A stretch of DNA of 64,000 nucleotides from JAWLGZ01 sp041690635. GTDB lineage: Bacteria; Pseudomonadota; Gammaproteobacteria; Thiohalomonadales; Thiohalomonadaceae. Position 1 is the first letter of the stretch; each line of letters opens with the position of its first letter. This document shows, piece by piece, positions 34,281-45,252 of the stretch. The position numbers were made by a program, and so were the translations under genes. Below the pieces are notes generated by a model. The model saw only the letters and a program-made list of their open reading frames with translations, was not told where the DNA came from and did no database searches. The stretch covers positions 496,001 to 560,000 of the forward strand of contig JAWLGZ010000002.1 of the NCBI GenBank assembly GCA_041690635.1, read 5' to 3'.

Positions 34281-35149
34281 GCGATGGAAAGCAACGATGC
34301 CATCTCCCGGATCTGGTCCCGGCCTTCAAGCAGCTTGCCGATCGCGGCTTCGATGCGGTGCGCGGGAATTCCCAGGCCATCGAGTGCCGGCGGCTCCGCC
34401 AGAACCCTATCATCCAGCGGAATGCGTGCGGTCCACCGTGCAGCGGCGCCGACCAGTCTCACCAGGGGCCAGTGGTCGCCGCGATAGCTGAATTCCAGAT
34501 GATGCTCCAGTACCGCGATGACGTGCGGCGGGAGATGCCACTTGCGGCCGAGCCATCCACCCACCTCCTGATGAGAGGCACCCACCAGCGCGACCTCGTC
34601 GGCAATCAACAGCGACTGCGGCTCATCCATCCGGGTCCGGAACAGTTCGTTCATCACCTCGGGATAGAGGTAGACCAGCGCCAGCAGCCCCAGACTGTGG
34701 ATGAGGCCGGACAGATACGCCGCGCCGGGTGTTGGTGCCGGGCCGGCCACCACATGACGGGCCAGATCCCGCGCCAGTGACGCGGTGAGCATGGCAGATT
34801 CCCAGTAGGCACCCAGATTGAATCCGGGGCAGTGGGTGGCCCGAAATGGGCCGCTGAGGACCATGCTGAGGGCCAGGCTCTTGGCGGTATTGAGGCCAAG
34901 CACCTTGAGGATCGCGTCTTCGGCGGTGTAGACCCGCTCCGGGTAGCCGAAATAGGCGGAATTGGCGAGACCGACGAGGCGGGCCAGCAGGGCGGGGTCC
35001 TGTTCGATGATCGCGCCGAGTTCGCGAATCTCGATATCGGGGTCCTGGATCGCCTCCAGGAAGCGGCTCGCGGCGATGGAAAGCGCCGGAAGCGCGTTCA
35101 GCTTCTGGATCTCGAGCCGGGTCTCCACCGAGCTGGAAACAGCCTGCAA
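34277..35149 (-). CDS. HDOD-domain signalling protein
   Basis: 290 residues. The HDOD domain (about 12-210) carries FLEAIQDPDIEIRELGAIIEQDPAL, LGLNTAKSLALSMVL and LSGLIHSLGLLALVYLYPE; it lacks full HD-GYP catalytic motifs and probably acts by protein interaction. Such proteins often pair with GGDEF regulators in surface or chemotaxis control. A 118-bp gap separates it from the next gene upstream. Confidence 0.88.
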   Translation of the reverse strand: MQAVSSSVETRLEIQKLNALPALSIAASRFLEAIQDPDIEIRELGAIIEQDPALLARLVGLANSAYFGYPERVYTAEDAILKVLGLNTAKSLALSMVLSGPFRATHCPGFNLGAYWESAMLTASLARDLARHVVAGPAPTPGAAYLSGLIHSLGLLALVYLYPEVMNELFRTRMDEPQSLLIADEVALVGASHQEVGGWLGRKWHLPPHVIAVLEHHLEFSYRGDHWPLVRLVGAAARWTARIPLDDRVLAEPPALDGLGIPAHRIEAAIGKLLEGRDQIREMASLLSIA

Positions 35150-35267
35150 CCGATACTCCCTTGCCCTGTGCCGCAGAGCGGCACTACGGGTCGGTTCTTG
35201 ATTAATTGGCGAATGAGTATACCCGAAGCGCGCCCGGCCGTAATACGCGATCAGGGATGGTAGGCAA

Positions 35268-35495
35268 TCAGGCTTTTTCGTCCAGCAGCGATCCGAGGGT
35301 TTCGTCCACCCGCTTCAGAACGGTGACGTTGGCTTCCACCTGAAGGCGGTTCATCTTGGCATCCACCAGCGGCTCGATGGGCACCCCGTTGCGCATACTG
35401 TCCGCGCTGGCGATCTCGGCGGCGTTACGGGCCAGCCCCTGCATGCCGCGGTTGATGCCCAGCAGTGCGTTTTGCATCGCGGGTTTGATCTCCAT
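35268..35495 (-). CDS. Small protein resembling flagellar rod protein termini
   Basis: 75 residues from MEIKPAMQNALLGINRGMQG at 35495, which has GGGAGGTG upstream. The N-terminal amphipathic helix (ALLGINRGMQGLARNAAEIAS) and C-terminal helix (LQVEANVTVLKRVDETLGSL) recall the paired helices of axial flagellar proteins, without the middle domain. It may be an uncharacterised small protein with a similar coiled-coil. Function not assigned. Confidence 0.65.
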   Translation of the reverse strand: MEIKPAMQNALLGINRGMQGLARNAAEIASADSMRNGVPIEPLVDAKMNRLQVEANVTVLKRVDETLGSLLDEKA

Positions 35496-35592
35496 CGAAC
35501 ACCTCCCGGATCCACCCATTGAAAAGCCGGATGACGGATAAAGCAGGCAGACCTCGCCCCCATTATCGTCCGATGGGCAGCAAGATCAATGG

Positions 35593-36219
35593 TCAATCAC
35601 ACCAAAGCCGCCGCAGGCGTTCACGGTTGGCGGCCAGCCACTGCAGGGCGATGATGGGGCTTGCGGAGTCGATCCGACCCGCCGCCAGCAGCGCCAACGC
35701 CTCATCGAGGGGGTACACCGCCGCGCGAATATCCTCCCCCTCCTCGACAATACCGTGCAGCCCCCCTACCCCCGCGCAGTCCACCTGGCCGCAGTAGAGG
35801 GCGATCCGCTCCGAGGTCCCGCCGGGGCTGACCAGGTAGTCGCAGATGGGCTCCAGCGCTTCCAGCGCGAGCCCCGCTTCCTCCAGTGCCTCCCGCCGGA
35901 CCACCTCCTGCGGTGATTCGCCAGCCTCGACCATCCCCGCCACGATCTCCAGTAGCCAGGGGCCGTGGGGTGCGTTCAGGGCACCGATGCGAAACTGCTC
36001 CAGCAGCACCACCGCATCGCGGTTCGGGTCGTAGGGGAGCATGGCCACCGCATGGCCCCGCTCGAACAGCTCCCGCGTCAGCGGCGGACTCATCCCGCCG
36101 TTGAACAGACGGTGACGCAGCCGGTATTCCTCAATGCGGAAGAATCCGCTGAACCGGTTCCGGTGCTCCAAAATCTCGACGGTGGGCCGCTCCGGCCCGA
36201 TGGTCCGCTCGCCGGCCAT
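35593..36219 (-). CDS. nudF: ADP-ribose pyrophosphatase (NudF-type Nudix hydrolase)
   Basis: 208 residues. Nudix box GMVEAGESPQEVVRREALEE followed by AG at about residues 115-137. The upstream sequence FRIGALNAPHGPWLLEIVAG and downstream YLVSPGGTSERIALYCGQVD are typical of NudF/TrgB. Divergent from mobA with about 48 bp between starts. Confidence 0.92.
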   Translation of the reverse strand: MAGERTIGPERPTVEILEHRNRFSGFFRIEEYRLRHRLFNGGMSPPLTRELFERGHAVAMLPYDPNRDAVVLLEQFRIGALNAPHGPWLLEIVAGMVEAGESPQEVVRREALEEAGLALEALEPICDYLVSPGGTSERIALYCGQVDCAGVGGLHGIVEEGEDIRAAVYPLDEALALLAAGRIDSASPIIALQWLAANRERLRRLWCD

Positions 36220-36267
36220 GGTTCCTCCGCGTGGTAGACTGGGACAATTCTAAACCGAGCCGAAAGA

Positions 36268-37389
36268 GTGCCCTGCCCATCCGTGATCGCCGTACTGCTC
36301 GCCGGAGGACGCGGCCGACGCATGGGCGGCCGGGACAAGGCGTTTCTCACCCTGGCGGGACGCCCGTTGCTTGCCCACGCCATCGAGGCGCTGCGCCCCC
36401 AGGTTTCCGAACTACTCATCAGCAGCAACCGTCCGCCGCACCTGTTTGCCCCCTTCGACCTCCCGGTAATCGCCGATCCGCTGCCCCACGGCCCCGGCCC
36501 CCTGGCCGGACTGCTCGCCGGGCTGACCAGCGCTACCACCGATTGGGTGGTTTCGGTGCCGTGCGACATGCCGCGTCTCCCGCCCGATCTGGTGGCACGT
36601 CTGCTTGAGGCCGCGCTGCGGAAAGATGCACCCGCGGCAATCCCGAGTGACGGCGAACACACCCACTTCGCCCTCGCCCTGGTCCACCGCTCCCGCCGCG
36701 AGGCGCTTGAAAACCATCTACGGGCCGGCGGTCGCCGGGTGGGTGACTGGCTGCGGGAGCAAAAGGCGGCGGTCGCCGACTTCTCCGACGCCGCCGATTG
36801 CTTCATCAACGCCAACACCCCCGCGGACCTGCGCGCCCTGGAAGCCCGGTTCGGTGCGGTCCGACCCCTGCCGCCGCTGTTCGGTTTCGCCGCCTGGAGC
36901 GGGACCGGAAAGACCACCCTGCTGGAGCGGCTCATCCCCGAGCTGACCGGACGCGGTCTGCGCGTCGGTCTCATCAAGCACGCGCACCACGACTTCGATA
37001 TCGACATCCCCGGCAAGGACAGCTATCGGCTGCGCAAGGCCGGTGCCGAACAGGTGGTGGTCGCCTCGGGCCGGCGGCTGGCGATGGTAGTCGAGCAGCC
37101 CGCCGCCGCAGACGAAGACCCGTCGCTGGCCGACCTGCTGGATCTAATCGATCCCTCCCGGATCGATCTGCTGCTGGTCGAGGGGTTCCGTCACGAGCCC
37201 GCCCTGCCGAAAATCGAGCTGCACCGCATGTCGCTCGGCAAACCGCTCCTCTGCGCCGGCGACCCGTCGGTGATGGCAGTCGCCTGCGACGAACCCGTCC
37301 AACTGCCGCCCGGCCTACCGCTGCTCGACCTCAACAGTCCGCAAGCGATCGCCGACTTCATCTGTGGTCGGCTGTTTCCCTCCGGATAG
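36268..37389 (+). CDS. mobA: MobA-MobB fusion: molybdenum cofactor guanylyltransferase and GTP-binding protein
   Basis: 373 residues, GTG start at 36268 (another GTG at 36283). Residues 1-195 are MobA, with LLAGGRGRRMGGRDKAFL and the GPGPLAGLLAGL and PCDMPRLPPDL blocks, which attaches GMP to molybdopterin. Residues 205-373 are MobB, with P-loop SGTGKTTLLERLIPELTGRG, IKHAHHDFDIDIPGKDSYRL and LLVEGFRHEPALPKIELHR. The two are usually separate genes; here they are a single frame. moeA follows 72 bp downstream, giving a molybdopterin cluster. Confidence 0.93.
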   Translation: MPCPSVIAVLLAGGRGRRMGGRDKAFLTLAGRPLLAHAIEALRPQVSELLISSNRPPHLFAPFDLPVIADPLPHGPGPLAGLLAGLTSATTDWVVSVPCDMPRLPPDLVARLLEAALRKDAPAAIPSDGEHTHFALALVHRSRREALENHLRAGGRRVGDWLREQKAAVADFSDAADCFINANTPADLRALEARFGAVRPLPPLFGFAAWSGTGKTTLLERLIPELTGRGLRVGLIKHAHHDFDIDIPGKDSYRLRKAGAEQVVVASGRRLAMVVEQPAAADEDPSLADLLDLIDPSRIDLLLVEGFRHEPALPKIELHRMSLGKPLLCAGDPSVMAVACDEPVQLPPGLPLLDLNSPQAIADFICGRLFPSG

Positions 37390-37461
37390 TCACCTCCGGT
37401 GGCGACCCCCGCCATCGTTCCTCATAATAACCGGCCTCATTTTCACCATTTGGGAGCCGTC

Positions 37462-38685
37462 ATGAGTGGAGCGAACATGTTGAGGGTGGAGGAAGCGATC
37501 GCCCGCATCACCAGCCTGATCCAGCCGGTGGAGGGGTTCGAACAGCTGGCGCTGCGCAGCGCCCTCGGGCGTGTCCTCGCCGCCGACATCACCTCCCCCA
37601 TCGACGTGCCCGCCTACGTAAACTCCGCCATGGACGGCTATGCCGTCCGCGCCGATGACCTCACGGAAAGCGGCGAGACCCGGTTGACCGTCATCGGCAC
37701 GGCGCTCGCCGGCCAGCCGTTTGCCGGCGAAGTGGGTGCTGGCGACGCGGTACGCATCATGACCGGCGCCAAACTGCCTGCCGGCGCCGACACGGTCATC
37801 ATGCAGGAGAAGACCCGGCGCGAAGGGGACAGCGTCCTCATCGAAGGCGGGCAGAAGAAGGGGCAGAACGTCCGCCACGCCGGCGAGGACATGGCCCGGG
37901 GCGAGGTGGTACTCACCCGTGGCACCCGCATCGATCCGGCGGAGATTGGACTGCTCGCCTCCCTCGGCATCCCCGAGGTGCAGGTGTTCCGGCGCCTGCG
38001 TGTGGCGTTCTTCTCCACCGGCGACGAGTTGCGCTCGCTCGGCGAACCGCTCGGCGACGGTGAACTCTACGACAGCAACCGCTACACCCTGCACGGCATG
38101 CTCTCCCGGCTCGGCGCCGATCCCATCGACATGGGGGTGGTACGTGATCGGCCCGACGCCATTCGCGCCGCCTTCGAACAGGCGGCGGCGACCGCCGACG
38201 TGCTGATTACCTCCGGCGGCGTCTCGGTGGGGGAAGCGGATTATGTGAAACAAACCCTCGATACACTGGGCCAGGTGGACTTCTGGAAGGTGGCGATGAA
38301 ACCGGGCAAACCCCTCGCCTGCGGGCAGTTGGGGAGGTGCCTCTTTTTCGGGCTGCCCGGCAATCCGGTATCGGCCATGGCCACCTTCTACCAGATCGTC
38401 CAGCCGGGGCTGCGCCGGATGGCGGGTGAGACCGGAAATCAGCCGTTGCGTTTCACCGTCCCCTGCGCCGGCAACCTGAAAAAACGCCCCGGCCGTGCCG
38501 ATTTCCAGCGCGGAATACTTGAGCAGGGTCCGAACGGGCTGGTGGTGCGCTCCACCGGGTCGCAAGGCTCCCACGTGCTCAGCTCCATGAGCCGCGCCAA
38601 CTGCTTCATCGTGCTCCCCGCAGAATCGGGCGATGTGGAGAGCGGTACGCCGGTGGAGGTGATGCCCTTCGCCGGACTGGTCTGA
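37462..38685 (+). CDS. moeA: Molybdopterin molybdenumtransferase MoeA
   Basis: 407 residues from MSGANMLRVEEAIARI at 37462, with GGGAG upstream. Inserts molybdate into adenylylated molybdopterin. Hallmarks: VPAYVNSAMDGYAVRADDL, RIMTGAKLPAGADTVIMQE, STGDELRSLGEPLGDGELYDS, TSGGVSVGEADYVKQTL and FGLPGNPVSAMATF. Confidence 0.96.
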   Translation: MSGANMLRVEEAIARITSLIQPVEGFEQLALRSALGRVLAADITSPIDVPAYVNSAMDGYAVRADDLTESGETRLTVIGTALAGQPFAGEVGAGDAVRIMTGAKLPAGADTVIMQEKTRREGDSVLIEGGQKKGQNVRHAGEDMARGEVVLTRGTRIDPAEIGLLASLGIPEVQVFRRLRVAFFSTGDELRSLGEPLGDGELYDSNRYTLHGMLSRLGADPIDMGVVRDRPDAIRAAFEQAAATADVLITSGGVSVGEADYVKQTLDTLGQVDFWKVAMKPGKPLACGQLGRCLFFGLPGNPVSAMATFYQIVQPGLRRMAGETGNQPLRFTVPCAGNLKKRPGRADFQRGILEQGPNGLVVRSTGSQGSHVLSSMSRANCFIVLPAESGDVESGTPVEVMPFAGLV

Positions 38686-38783
38686 GGCGGCACGCCTCCC
38701 TTGTATTCGGCCTGCGTCGCTCCCACATCCTCGTGGCGGACCATCGTCCGCACCTCATTCACGCATGGAAAAACGCGCAGACA

Positions 38784-41189
<2,406 letters not shown>

Positions 41190-41280
41190 GACTTGGGCAC
41201 GTAGCGTGCGCGCACGACTGCACCTAAGGAGGGATACCAGTCCACAAGCGATACACCGTCGGGTGGGGCGCCGAGTCAGG

Positions 41281-41814
41281 CTAAATCCCCTCGACCCGAA
41301 CCCTCTGGTCTTCGCGCAGCCCCAAATCGATGGCCACCAGCTTAATTTCATTTCCCGTACTGAAGATGAACGCTGATGCCAACGTCCAGCCACGGCCATA
41401 CCCATTGGTCATGTAGTTGACCCTTACGCTGTCGCGCTCTTCCACAACGCACAGGGTCATCTTGACCTCTTCGCTAGACCGGAAATCCTCGGGCTTATCG
41501 CAGCGGCTGAACTCCTTACCACCCTTCCTCATCGTGGAATAAAGCCGTGAATAGTTCTCGATAAGCACAGGGCTGTATTTCCCGGAAATATACTCTTCGA
41601 CTCTGCGGTCTATTTGCGACGGGTCCAGTTCATCGCTTGTGATCAACACGCGCGGCCGCATCTGGCGGTATAGAGATTTGGTCACAGCACCAGCGTCCAC
41701 ATGCTGGCTGATATCCGATGACGCCGCATGGAGTCGTGCAAGCAGCTCAGATTGGCTATCTGATGCAAACGCAACAGTGCCCAAAAACAGAAACGGCAAT
41801 ACGACATACTTCAC
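41281..41814 (-). CDS. Secreted protein of unknown function (array 2)
   Basis: 177 residues with a signal peptide (MKYVVLPFLFLGTVAFASDS; cleavage near residue 17). The mature part has an Arg-rich helix (LYRQMRPRVL) and two Cys (SRCDKPEDF and TLCVVEE) that could form a disulfide. No family recognised. GGAGAGGAG lies upstream of the ATG at 41814. It lies at the distal end of the second array; no clear attC follows before lon. Confidence 0.7.
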   Translation of the reverse strand: MKYVVLPFLFLGTVAFASDSQSELLARLHAASSDISQHVDAGAVTKSLYRQMRPRVLITSDELDPSQIDRRVEEYISGKYSPVLIENYSRLYSTMRKGGKEFSRCDKPEDFRSSEEVKMTLCVVEERDSVRVNYMTNGYGRGWTLASAFIFSTGNEIKLVAIDLGLREDQRVRVEGI

Positions 41815-41830
41815 GGATGGACTCCTCTCC

Positions 41831-41890
41831 GTTTAACGCCAGGCATGAGCCGCTGCGTGTAACGCGGTCGGCTCGATGCCATTTTTGAAC
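41831..41890 (-). other. attC-like site in array 2 (after the small membrane protein cassette)
   Basis: Minus strand: the arms GGCATCGAGCCGACCGC and GCAGCGGCTCATGCC pair, ending at GTTAAAC (41837-41831), a good R' core. The R'' end (GTTCAAA, 41890-41884) is degenerate. Confidence 0.6.
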
Positions 41891-41977
41891 TCACGCCATC
41901 TGGCGTGAATGCGGAAAGCAGCTGCATCCGGCTCATTCCCCCAAACATTACGCCCTCCAGCGTTTCTGCCCGCAAGC

Positions 41978-42289
41978 CTATTCCCGCTCTGCCGCAGCGA
42001 CATCGCCCTGCGACGCAAGCTCCGCTGCAAGAGAACGAAGGCGGCGAGTGACAAGCTTCTCCGCTCCCAAAGCAACCAGGAACCCCCCGCCGATACCCAG
42101 CATGGCGGAGGCTGACACGCCCGCGATGGCTAGACTTGATAGCGCGGCGACAGCTCCTATCACGATGTAACACCAAAGGAGCCAAACTGCCTGAATCTTC
42201 AGATCCCGGAGCAGAAGTCGGTCGTGGTTGGATAGCACTCCTGTCTCCTGTTCTTTGTGCCTGCCGGTTGATCGAGTGTGGTTCCGCAT
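41978..42289 (-). CDS. Small membrane protein cassette, unknown function
   Basis: 103 residues from MRNHTRSTGRHKEQ at 42289. Two adjacent hydrophobic segments (AVWLLWCYIVIGAVAALSSL and SASAMLGIGGGFLVALGA) and a charged C-terminal helix (RRLRSLAAELASQGDVAAAE). The open frame extends upstream through the attC at 42297-42378 and is not native there. No family recognised. Confidence 0.65.
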   Translation of the reverse strand: MRNHTRSTGRHKEQETGVLSNHDRLLLRDLKIQAVWLLWCYIVIGAVAALSSLAIAGVSASAMLGIGGGFLVALGAEKLVTRRLRSLAAELASQGDVAAAERE

Positions 42290-42296
42290 TTCCGCC

Positions 42297-42378
42297 GCCC
42301 AACGATAGAAGTGAGCGGCGGCTTGCCCTGGAGCGCAGCGCAAGGGGTAAGCCGTCGGACTCGACTGCCTAGTTATGA
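42297..42378 (-). other. attC site in array 2, near-identical core to that at 3658-3738
   Basis: Minus strand: TCATAAC (42378-42372) to GTTGGGC (42303-42297), 82 bp. It shares TCGAGTCCGACGGCTTACCC and GCTGCGCTCCAGGGCAAGCC with the site after cassette 3 of the first array, whereas the outer arms differ. This is the clearest attC of the second array. Confidence 0.9.
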
Positions 42379-42380
42379 AC

Positions 42381-42824
42381 TTGCAGCACCGTACCGCGCT
42401 TCCGTCTTCGTTCTTAAGCACCATAATGCCTTGTTCCAAGACCCTTGAAAGAACTCCCTTCATCACGCTCAAACCATCCTCGCAACCAGACCCAGCCCCT
42501 CGATGATCAGGGCTCACCCTCAAACGACTCTTTGGTGCGAACAAGTATGCCGCCATCCTTTTCCACGAACTCCAAACATCAACCTCTCGTATTCCGAGAG
42601 TGCGGCCAGATCGCGCTATTCGCTTGGAAGGTTCGAATTTTTCAAGCTTGGAAAATATTCCTGCTCCGTCAGCCGCCCAAAAAAACTACCACCTACCTTT
42701 GCATCGCCTTTCAGTTCGATTCTCAAAACACTCTTATTCCAGGACGCCAGCTCTCAAAGTCAGCCAACACGCACCAAACAGTTGCTATCGGCGCATTCAC
42801 GGGGGTTACTTCAACCTGTACCAT
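42381..42824 (-). pseudogene. Broken SRPBCC (polyketide cyclase-like) cassette gene
   Basis: Starting at the ATG at 42824 the translation reads MVQVEVTPVNAPIATVWCVL then ADFESWRPGI, typical of SRPBCC ligand-binding proteins, and stops after 34 codons. In the next frame it continues ELKGDAKVGGSFFGRLTEQE, again matching the family. Later fragments (RTKESFEGEP, EGLGLVARMV) are in other frames. At least three frameshifts are needed to join them. It lies between two attC sites, so it is a decayed cassette. The right-hand limit is approximate. Confidence 0.6.
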
Positions 42825-42835
42825 AGCTACTCCTT

Positions 42836-42899
42836 CTTCGACCTGGTTCACGCACGACGGTGCGACAGCGATGGCATCGACTGGAACCCAGGGTTAGTA
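42836..42899 (-). other. attC-like site after the cupin cassette
   Basis: Minus strand: TACTAAC (42899-42893), an imperfect stem CCTGGGTTC/GAACCAGG, and GTCGAAG (42842-42836), one change from GTTRRRY. It is degenerate but correctly positioned between the cupin stop and the next start. Confidence 0.55.
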
Positions 42900-42900
42900 G

Positions 42901-43269
42901 CTATCCGTCAACCGACTGTGACGGAAAGGAATTCTCGTATATGAGAACGTCGCCCTCTGCCCTGAATGGTCCATGAACCTCACCTGGCGGGCGAGAGGCG
43001 TAATGTCCTGGCTCAAGCCACATATCAAATGCTTCATCATACAGCCGTCCAGATATGACAAATATCTCTTCCGGGTACGGGTGCAACTTTGCCCCGAACA
43101 CGCCGGTATAATAACCATCCCTGAACCAGGTTAGCCTAGTATAATCCCCTGCTTTTTCATCGATCGCCAAAGTGAGTTGCTTTAGATTGCCCCCCGACCC
43201 AGCGATTTCCTCCCACCGCTCTGTGTTCTTCGGATCCAAGGGGTTCCAATAGGTTGTTGTGGATTTCAT
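42901..43269 (-). CDS. Cupin-domain protein cassette
   Basis: 122 residues. A single cupin beta-barrel is indicated by TGVFGAKLHPYPEEIFVISGRL (first motif, with His and Glu-Glu) and PGHYASRPPGEVHGPFRAEGD (second motif, with His). Such proteins bind a metal ion and act as small enzymes or sensors; the DUF4437/ChrR-like group is the closest I can name. Stop lies two bases from the following attC. Confidence 0.75.
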   Translation of the reverse strand: MKSTTTYWNPLDPKNTERWEEIAGSGGNLKQLTLAIDEKAGDYTRLTWFRDGYYTGVFGAKLHPYPEEIFVISGRLYDEAFDMWLEPGHYASRPPGEVHGPFRAEGDVLIYENSFPSQSVDG

Positions 43270-43643
43270 AGCTATTAGCTCGTTAATTTGGCACCGTGTT
43301 AACGGATAGAACGGACTATCTATAAAACCGATCTCATGTTATACAAACACCAGCAATTAAGCTTTACTACAATCTGCTCGCCACCCCCGTCATTACAAAC
43401 AACTCGAGACCGATCATTCGGAGGCTCGAAATCAGCCCGTAGCGCTACTAAGCTATATACTTGACTCCCCACCCTGAAACTTCTGCAAAAATTAGCGTCT
43501 CAGGTTCCCTGCAGGATTCTCTGTCTACGCTTCGCCCATATTGTTCACTCATCCTTTAGCTCCGCCATGGACGCAAAACTCGATACGGCTGGGTGGCTAT
43601 CTTTTTCCCGACGGGGACTTTCACCCCGCAAGATACGCGGAGC
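43270..43643 (-). other. 374-bp noncoding stretch with a possible group II intron remnant
   Basis: No convincing gene in either strand. On the minus strand near 43629-43603 the sequence TGCGGGGTGAAAGTCCCCGT resembles the domain I stem found in many group II introns, followed by GATGAGTGAACAATATGGGC. The region is AT-rich and sits where an attC for the CPBP cassette is expected (GCTAAC at about 43697). Group IIC introns are known to insert in attC sites. No reverse transcriptase is present. A gene-less cassette is the alternative. Confidence 0.35.
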
Positions 43644-44387
43644 TCAGCCGAGGAAGGCTGCGTCGCGGCCTGTCGCCGACTGGAGTGCCGTGTTAGCCGC
43701 TGCCATTACAAATGCTGAGAAGATGACGATATCCTGAAGGAAGTGGATGAACCATGCCCAAAAGATACCGTGCGTCTCAACAACAGATTTCGCGAGCAGC
43801 CAGCCCAAGAAACCGGCCATTACCGCTCCGACCAAGCCATTGGGCATGCCACGAAGGTGGGGAGCGCCAAAAGCAATCGCCGAAATTATCAAGATGTTAC
43901 CGGGATCGATTGTACCGTATAGCGGAACGATGAATCCAAGCCGATAAACCACCTCTTCCGAGAACGAGTTGAATATGGAAAACAGCAACACCCAAGGCAG
44001 ATATCGAATTAATTGTTGAAAAGCACCGCCTGACTTCCGAAATCGCAGATAAACAAAAGCACTTGTGCTGAGTGTTATGATAAACGAAAGGCTTGTTCCC
44101 AGCCATAACCAGGACGTGCCTTCATCAATGCCAAGCCACGAAACACCATCTGCGACGGCGGCAACATTACCAAGAGCAAGGAAATTCGCAAGATTCTTAT
44201 CGTTCACCAAGAGAAGAATGATCAAGACAACCACTGCCACACAGAACAACAGTGCCTGAAATTTCAATTGGATGTTCACATATTGCAAGTCACTCATCGA
44301 AAAAGGTGACTTCCCGGCGACGCGACCAAGATTTAGAATGACTACCGTTGCAATGGCGACGATCCCAAGTGAAGTTACAAGTTCCAT
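43644..44387 (-). CDS. CPBP-family intramembrane protease cassette
   Basis: 247 residues with about seven hydrophobic segments. The CPBP (CAAX protease and bacteriocin-processing) motifs are present: motif 1 NSFSEEVVYRLGF with Glu-Glu and Arg, motif 2 FGAPHLRGMPNG with His, and motif 3 WFIHFLQDI with His. Members cleave prenylated or other membrane proteins or protect against self-made bacteriocins; the substrate here is unknown. The C-terminus may run into its attC (GCTAAC near 43697). Confidence 0.85.
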   Translation of the reverse strand: MELVTSLGIVAIATVVILNLGRVAGKSPFSMSDLQYVNIQLKFQALLFCVAVVVLIILLLVNDKNLANFLALGNVAAVADGVSWLGIDEGTSWLWLGTSLSFIITLSTSAFVYLRFRKSGGAFQQLIRYLPWVLLFSIFNSFSEEVVYRLGFIVPLYGTIDPGNILIISAIAFGAPHLRGMPNGLVGAVMAGFLGWLLAKSVVETHGIFWAWFIHFLQDIVIFSAFVMAAANTALQSATGRDAAFLG

Positions 44388-44420
44388 TCGAGACTTTTCC
44401 CTCGCGGCGTGCGCTCTACT

Positions 44421-45032
44421 TCATCCAACGCCCTGGAGCCCCGAAGGCGCGGAAGGATCGTCGGGTGGAAGCAATGGTTGAGCTCCGCTACGGAAAGTGC
44501 CAAGAAACCCAGCGAGTACCAAGAGAATACTGCTTGGCGCAAACACCAGACCGTAGCCGGATATCCCAATGGCGGCCTGTCCTGCGAGCAAGAAAGCACA
44601 AACCGCAAAAAGCGGGCCTCGGAAACGCAGCCGAAGCGAGGCCAGCGGCGCAAGAGCAAAGAGCACAGGAATGGTGAATAGCGGGATAACCTGCGGCCCA
44701 TTGACTTGCATAAAGGTAGCTCGCTGCTCGGAACAGGACGAGGCCGGACCAATGACACTATTAATAGCGGTCGATGAAGGGGAAACCGTGACGGACAGTG
44801 AATCGGAACAACTGCTACTGGTATAGGCAGGAAAGACAAGTAGCGCCACGGTGCCGAAAACAGCAGCGACGGCAGCTGCCCAGACCAGGCGCCGCTCCGC
44901 AACGGCGGCAGGCTTCAAGAGCGCACGATACCGGGGAAACACCAGCTTGAAGGTCGAGGCGAAAAACAGCAGCACACTCCCAACGAGTCCTACCGACATC
45001 AGCATCGAAAGCAATATGGTAAAGGTCGCCAC
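44421..45032 (-). CDS. Membrane protein cassette, unknown function
   Basis: 203 residues. Hydrophobic segments near residues 5-27, 48-70, 112-133, 138-157 and 162-178; a Cys-containing loop of about 40 residues (SSSCSDSLSVTVSPSSTAIN) lies between the second and third. No family recognised. The last codons (PSAPSGLQGVG) and stop lie in its attC. Confidence 0.65.
   Translation of the reverse strand: MATFTILLSMLMSVGLVGSVLLFFASTFKLVFPRYRALLKPAAVAERRLVWAAAVAAVFGTVALLVFPAYTSSSCSDSLSVTVSPSSTAINSVIGPASSCSEQRATFMQVNGPQVIPLFTIPVLFALAPLASLRLRFRGPLFAVCAFLLAGQAAIGISGYGLVFAPSSILLVLAGFLGTFRSGAQPLLPPDDPSAPSGLQGVG
44423..44483 (-). other. attC-like site after the membrane protein cassette
   Basis: Minus strand: GCTCAAC (44483-44477) to GTTGGAT (44429-44423), 61 bp, with a central imperfect hairpin around CTTCCGCGCCTTCGGGG. 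Both core sequences are good but the arms pair poorly. Confidence 0.55.
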
Positions 45033-45043
45033 TTGCTGTTTAC

Positions 45044-45101
45044 GCCCAACGCCAGGCGGATAAGCCGCGCGCCTCAGCGCGTCGGATGCCTCCCGTTGCG
45101 G
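45044..45101 (-). other. attC site between the HigA remnant and the membrane protein cassette
   Basis: Minus strand: CCGCAAC (45101-45095) to GTTGGGC (45050-45044), 58 bp. The arms AGGCATCCGACGCGC and GCGCGCGGCTTATCCGCCT are complementary with bulged bases. Confidence 0.8.
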
Positions 45102-45103
45102 GG

Positions 45104-45217
45104 CTACTCGAATCGCAATGCCTCGACACCTTCTAAGCTCACCGTCTTCCTAACGCGCCAAAGATCATACTGGTCCTGCATCGCGAGCCAACTCTCTGGC
45201 GAACATCCCAGCGTCAT
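45104..45217 (-). pseudogene. Truncated HigA-family antitoxin, C-terminal fragment
   Basis: A 37-residue fragment, MTLGCSPESWLAMQDQYDLW followed by RVRKTVSLEGVEALRFE. The SPESWL-MQ-YDLW block is characteristic of the C-terminal end of HigA antitoxins of HigBA toxin-antitoxin modules, which are common integron cassettes. The N-terminal helix-turn-helix is missing: upstream the sequence changes to integrase-related DNA. No higB toxin is present. The correct attC follows it, so it was once a full cassette. Confidence 0.75.
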
Positions 45218-45252
45218 TGATTGATCAGTATCTTACAGCCGGTTTTTGTCGA

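Noticed and set aside
38700..38729. Sigma-32 promoter for lon
   Set aside because: CTTGTAT and CCCACATC have several mismatches to the consensus; too weak to list as a feature.
41190..41280. attC after the secreted-protein gene
   Set aside because: Some paired bases are present but no acceptable RYYYAAC/GTTRRRY core could be found.
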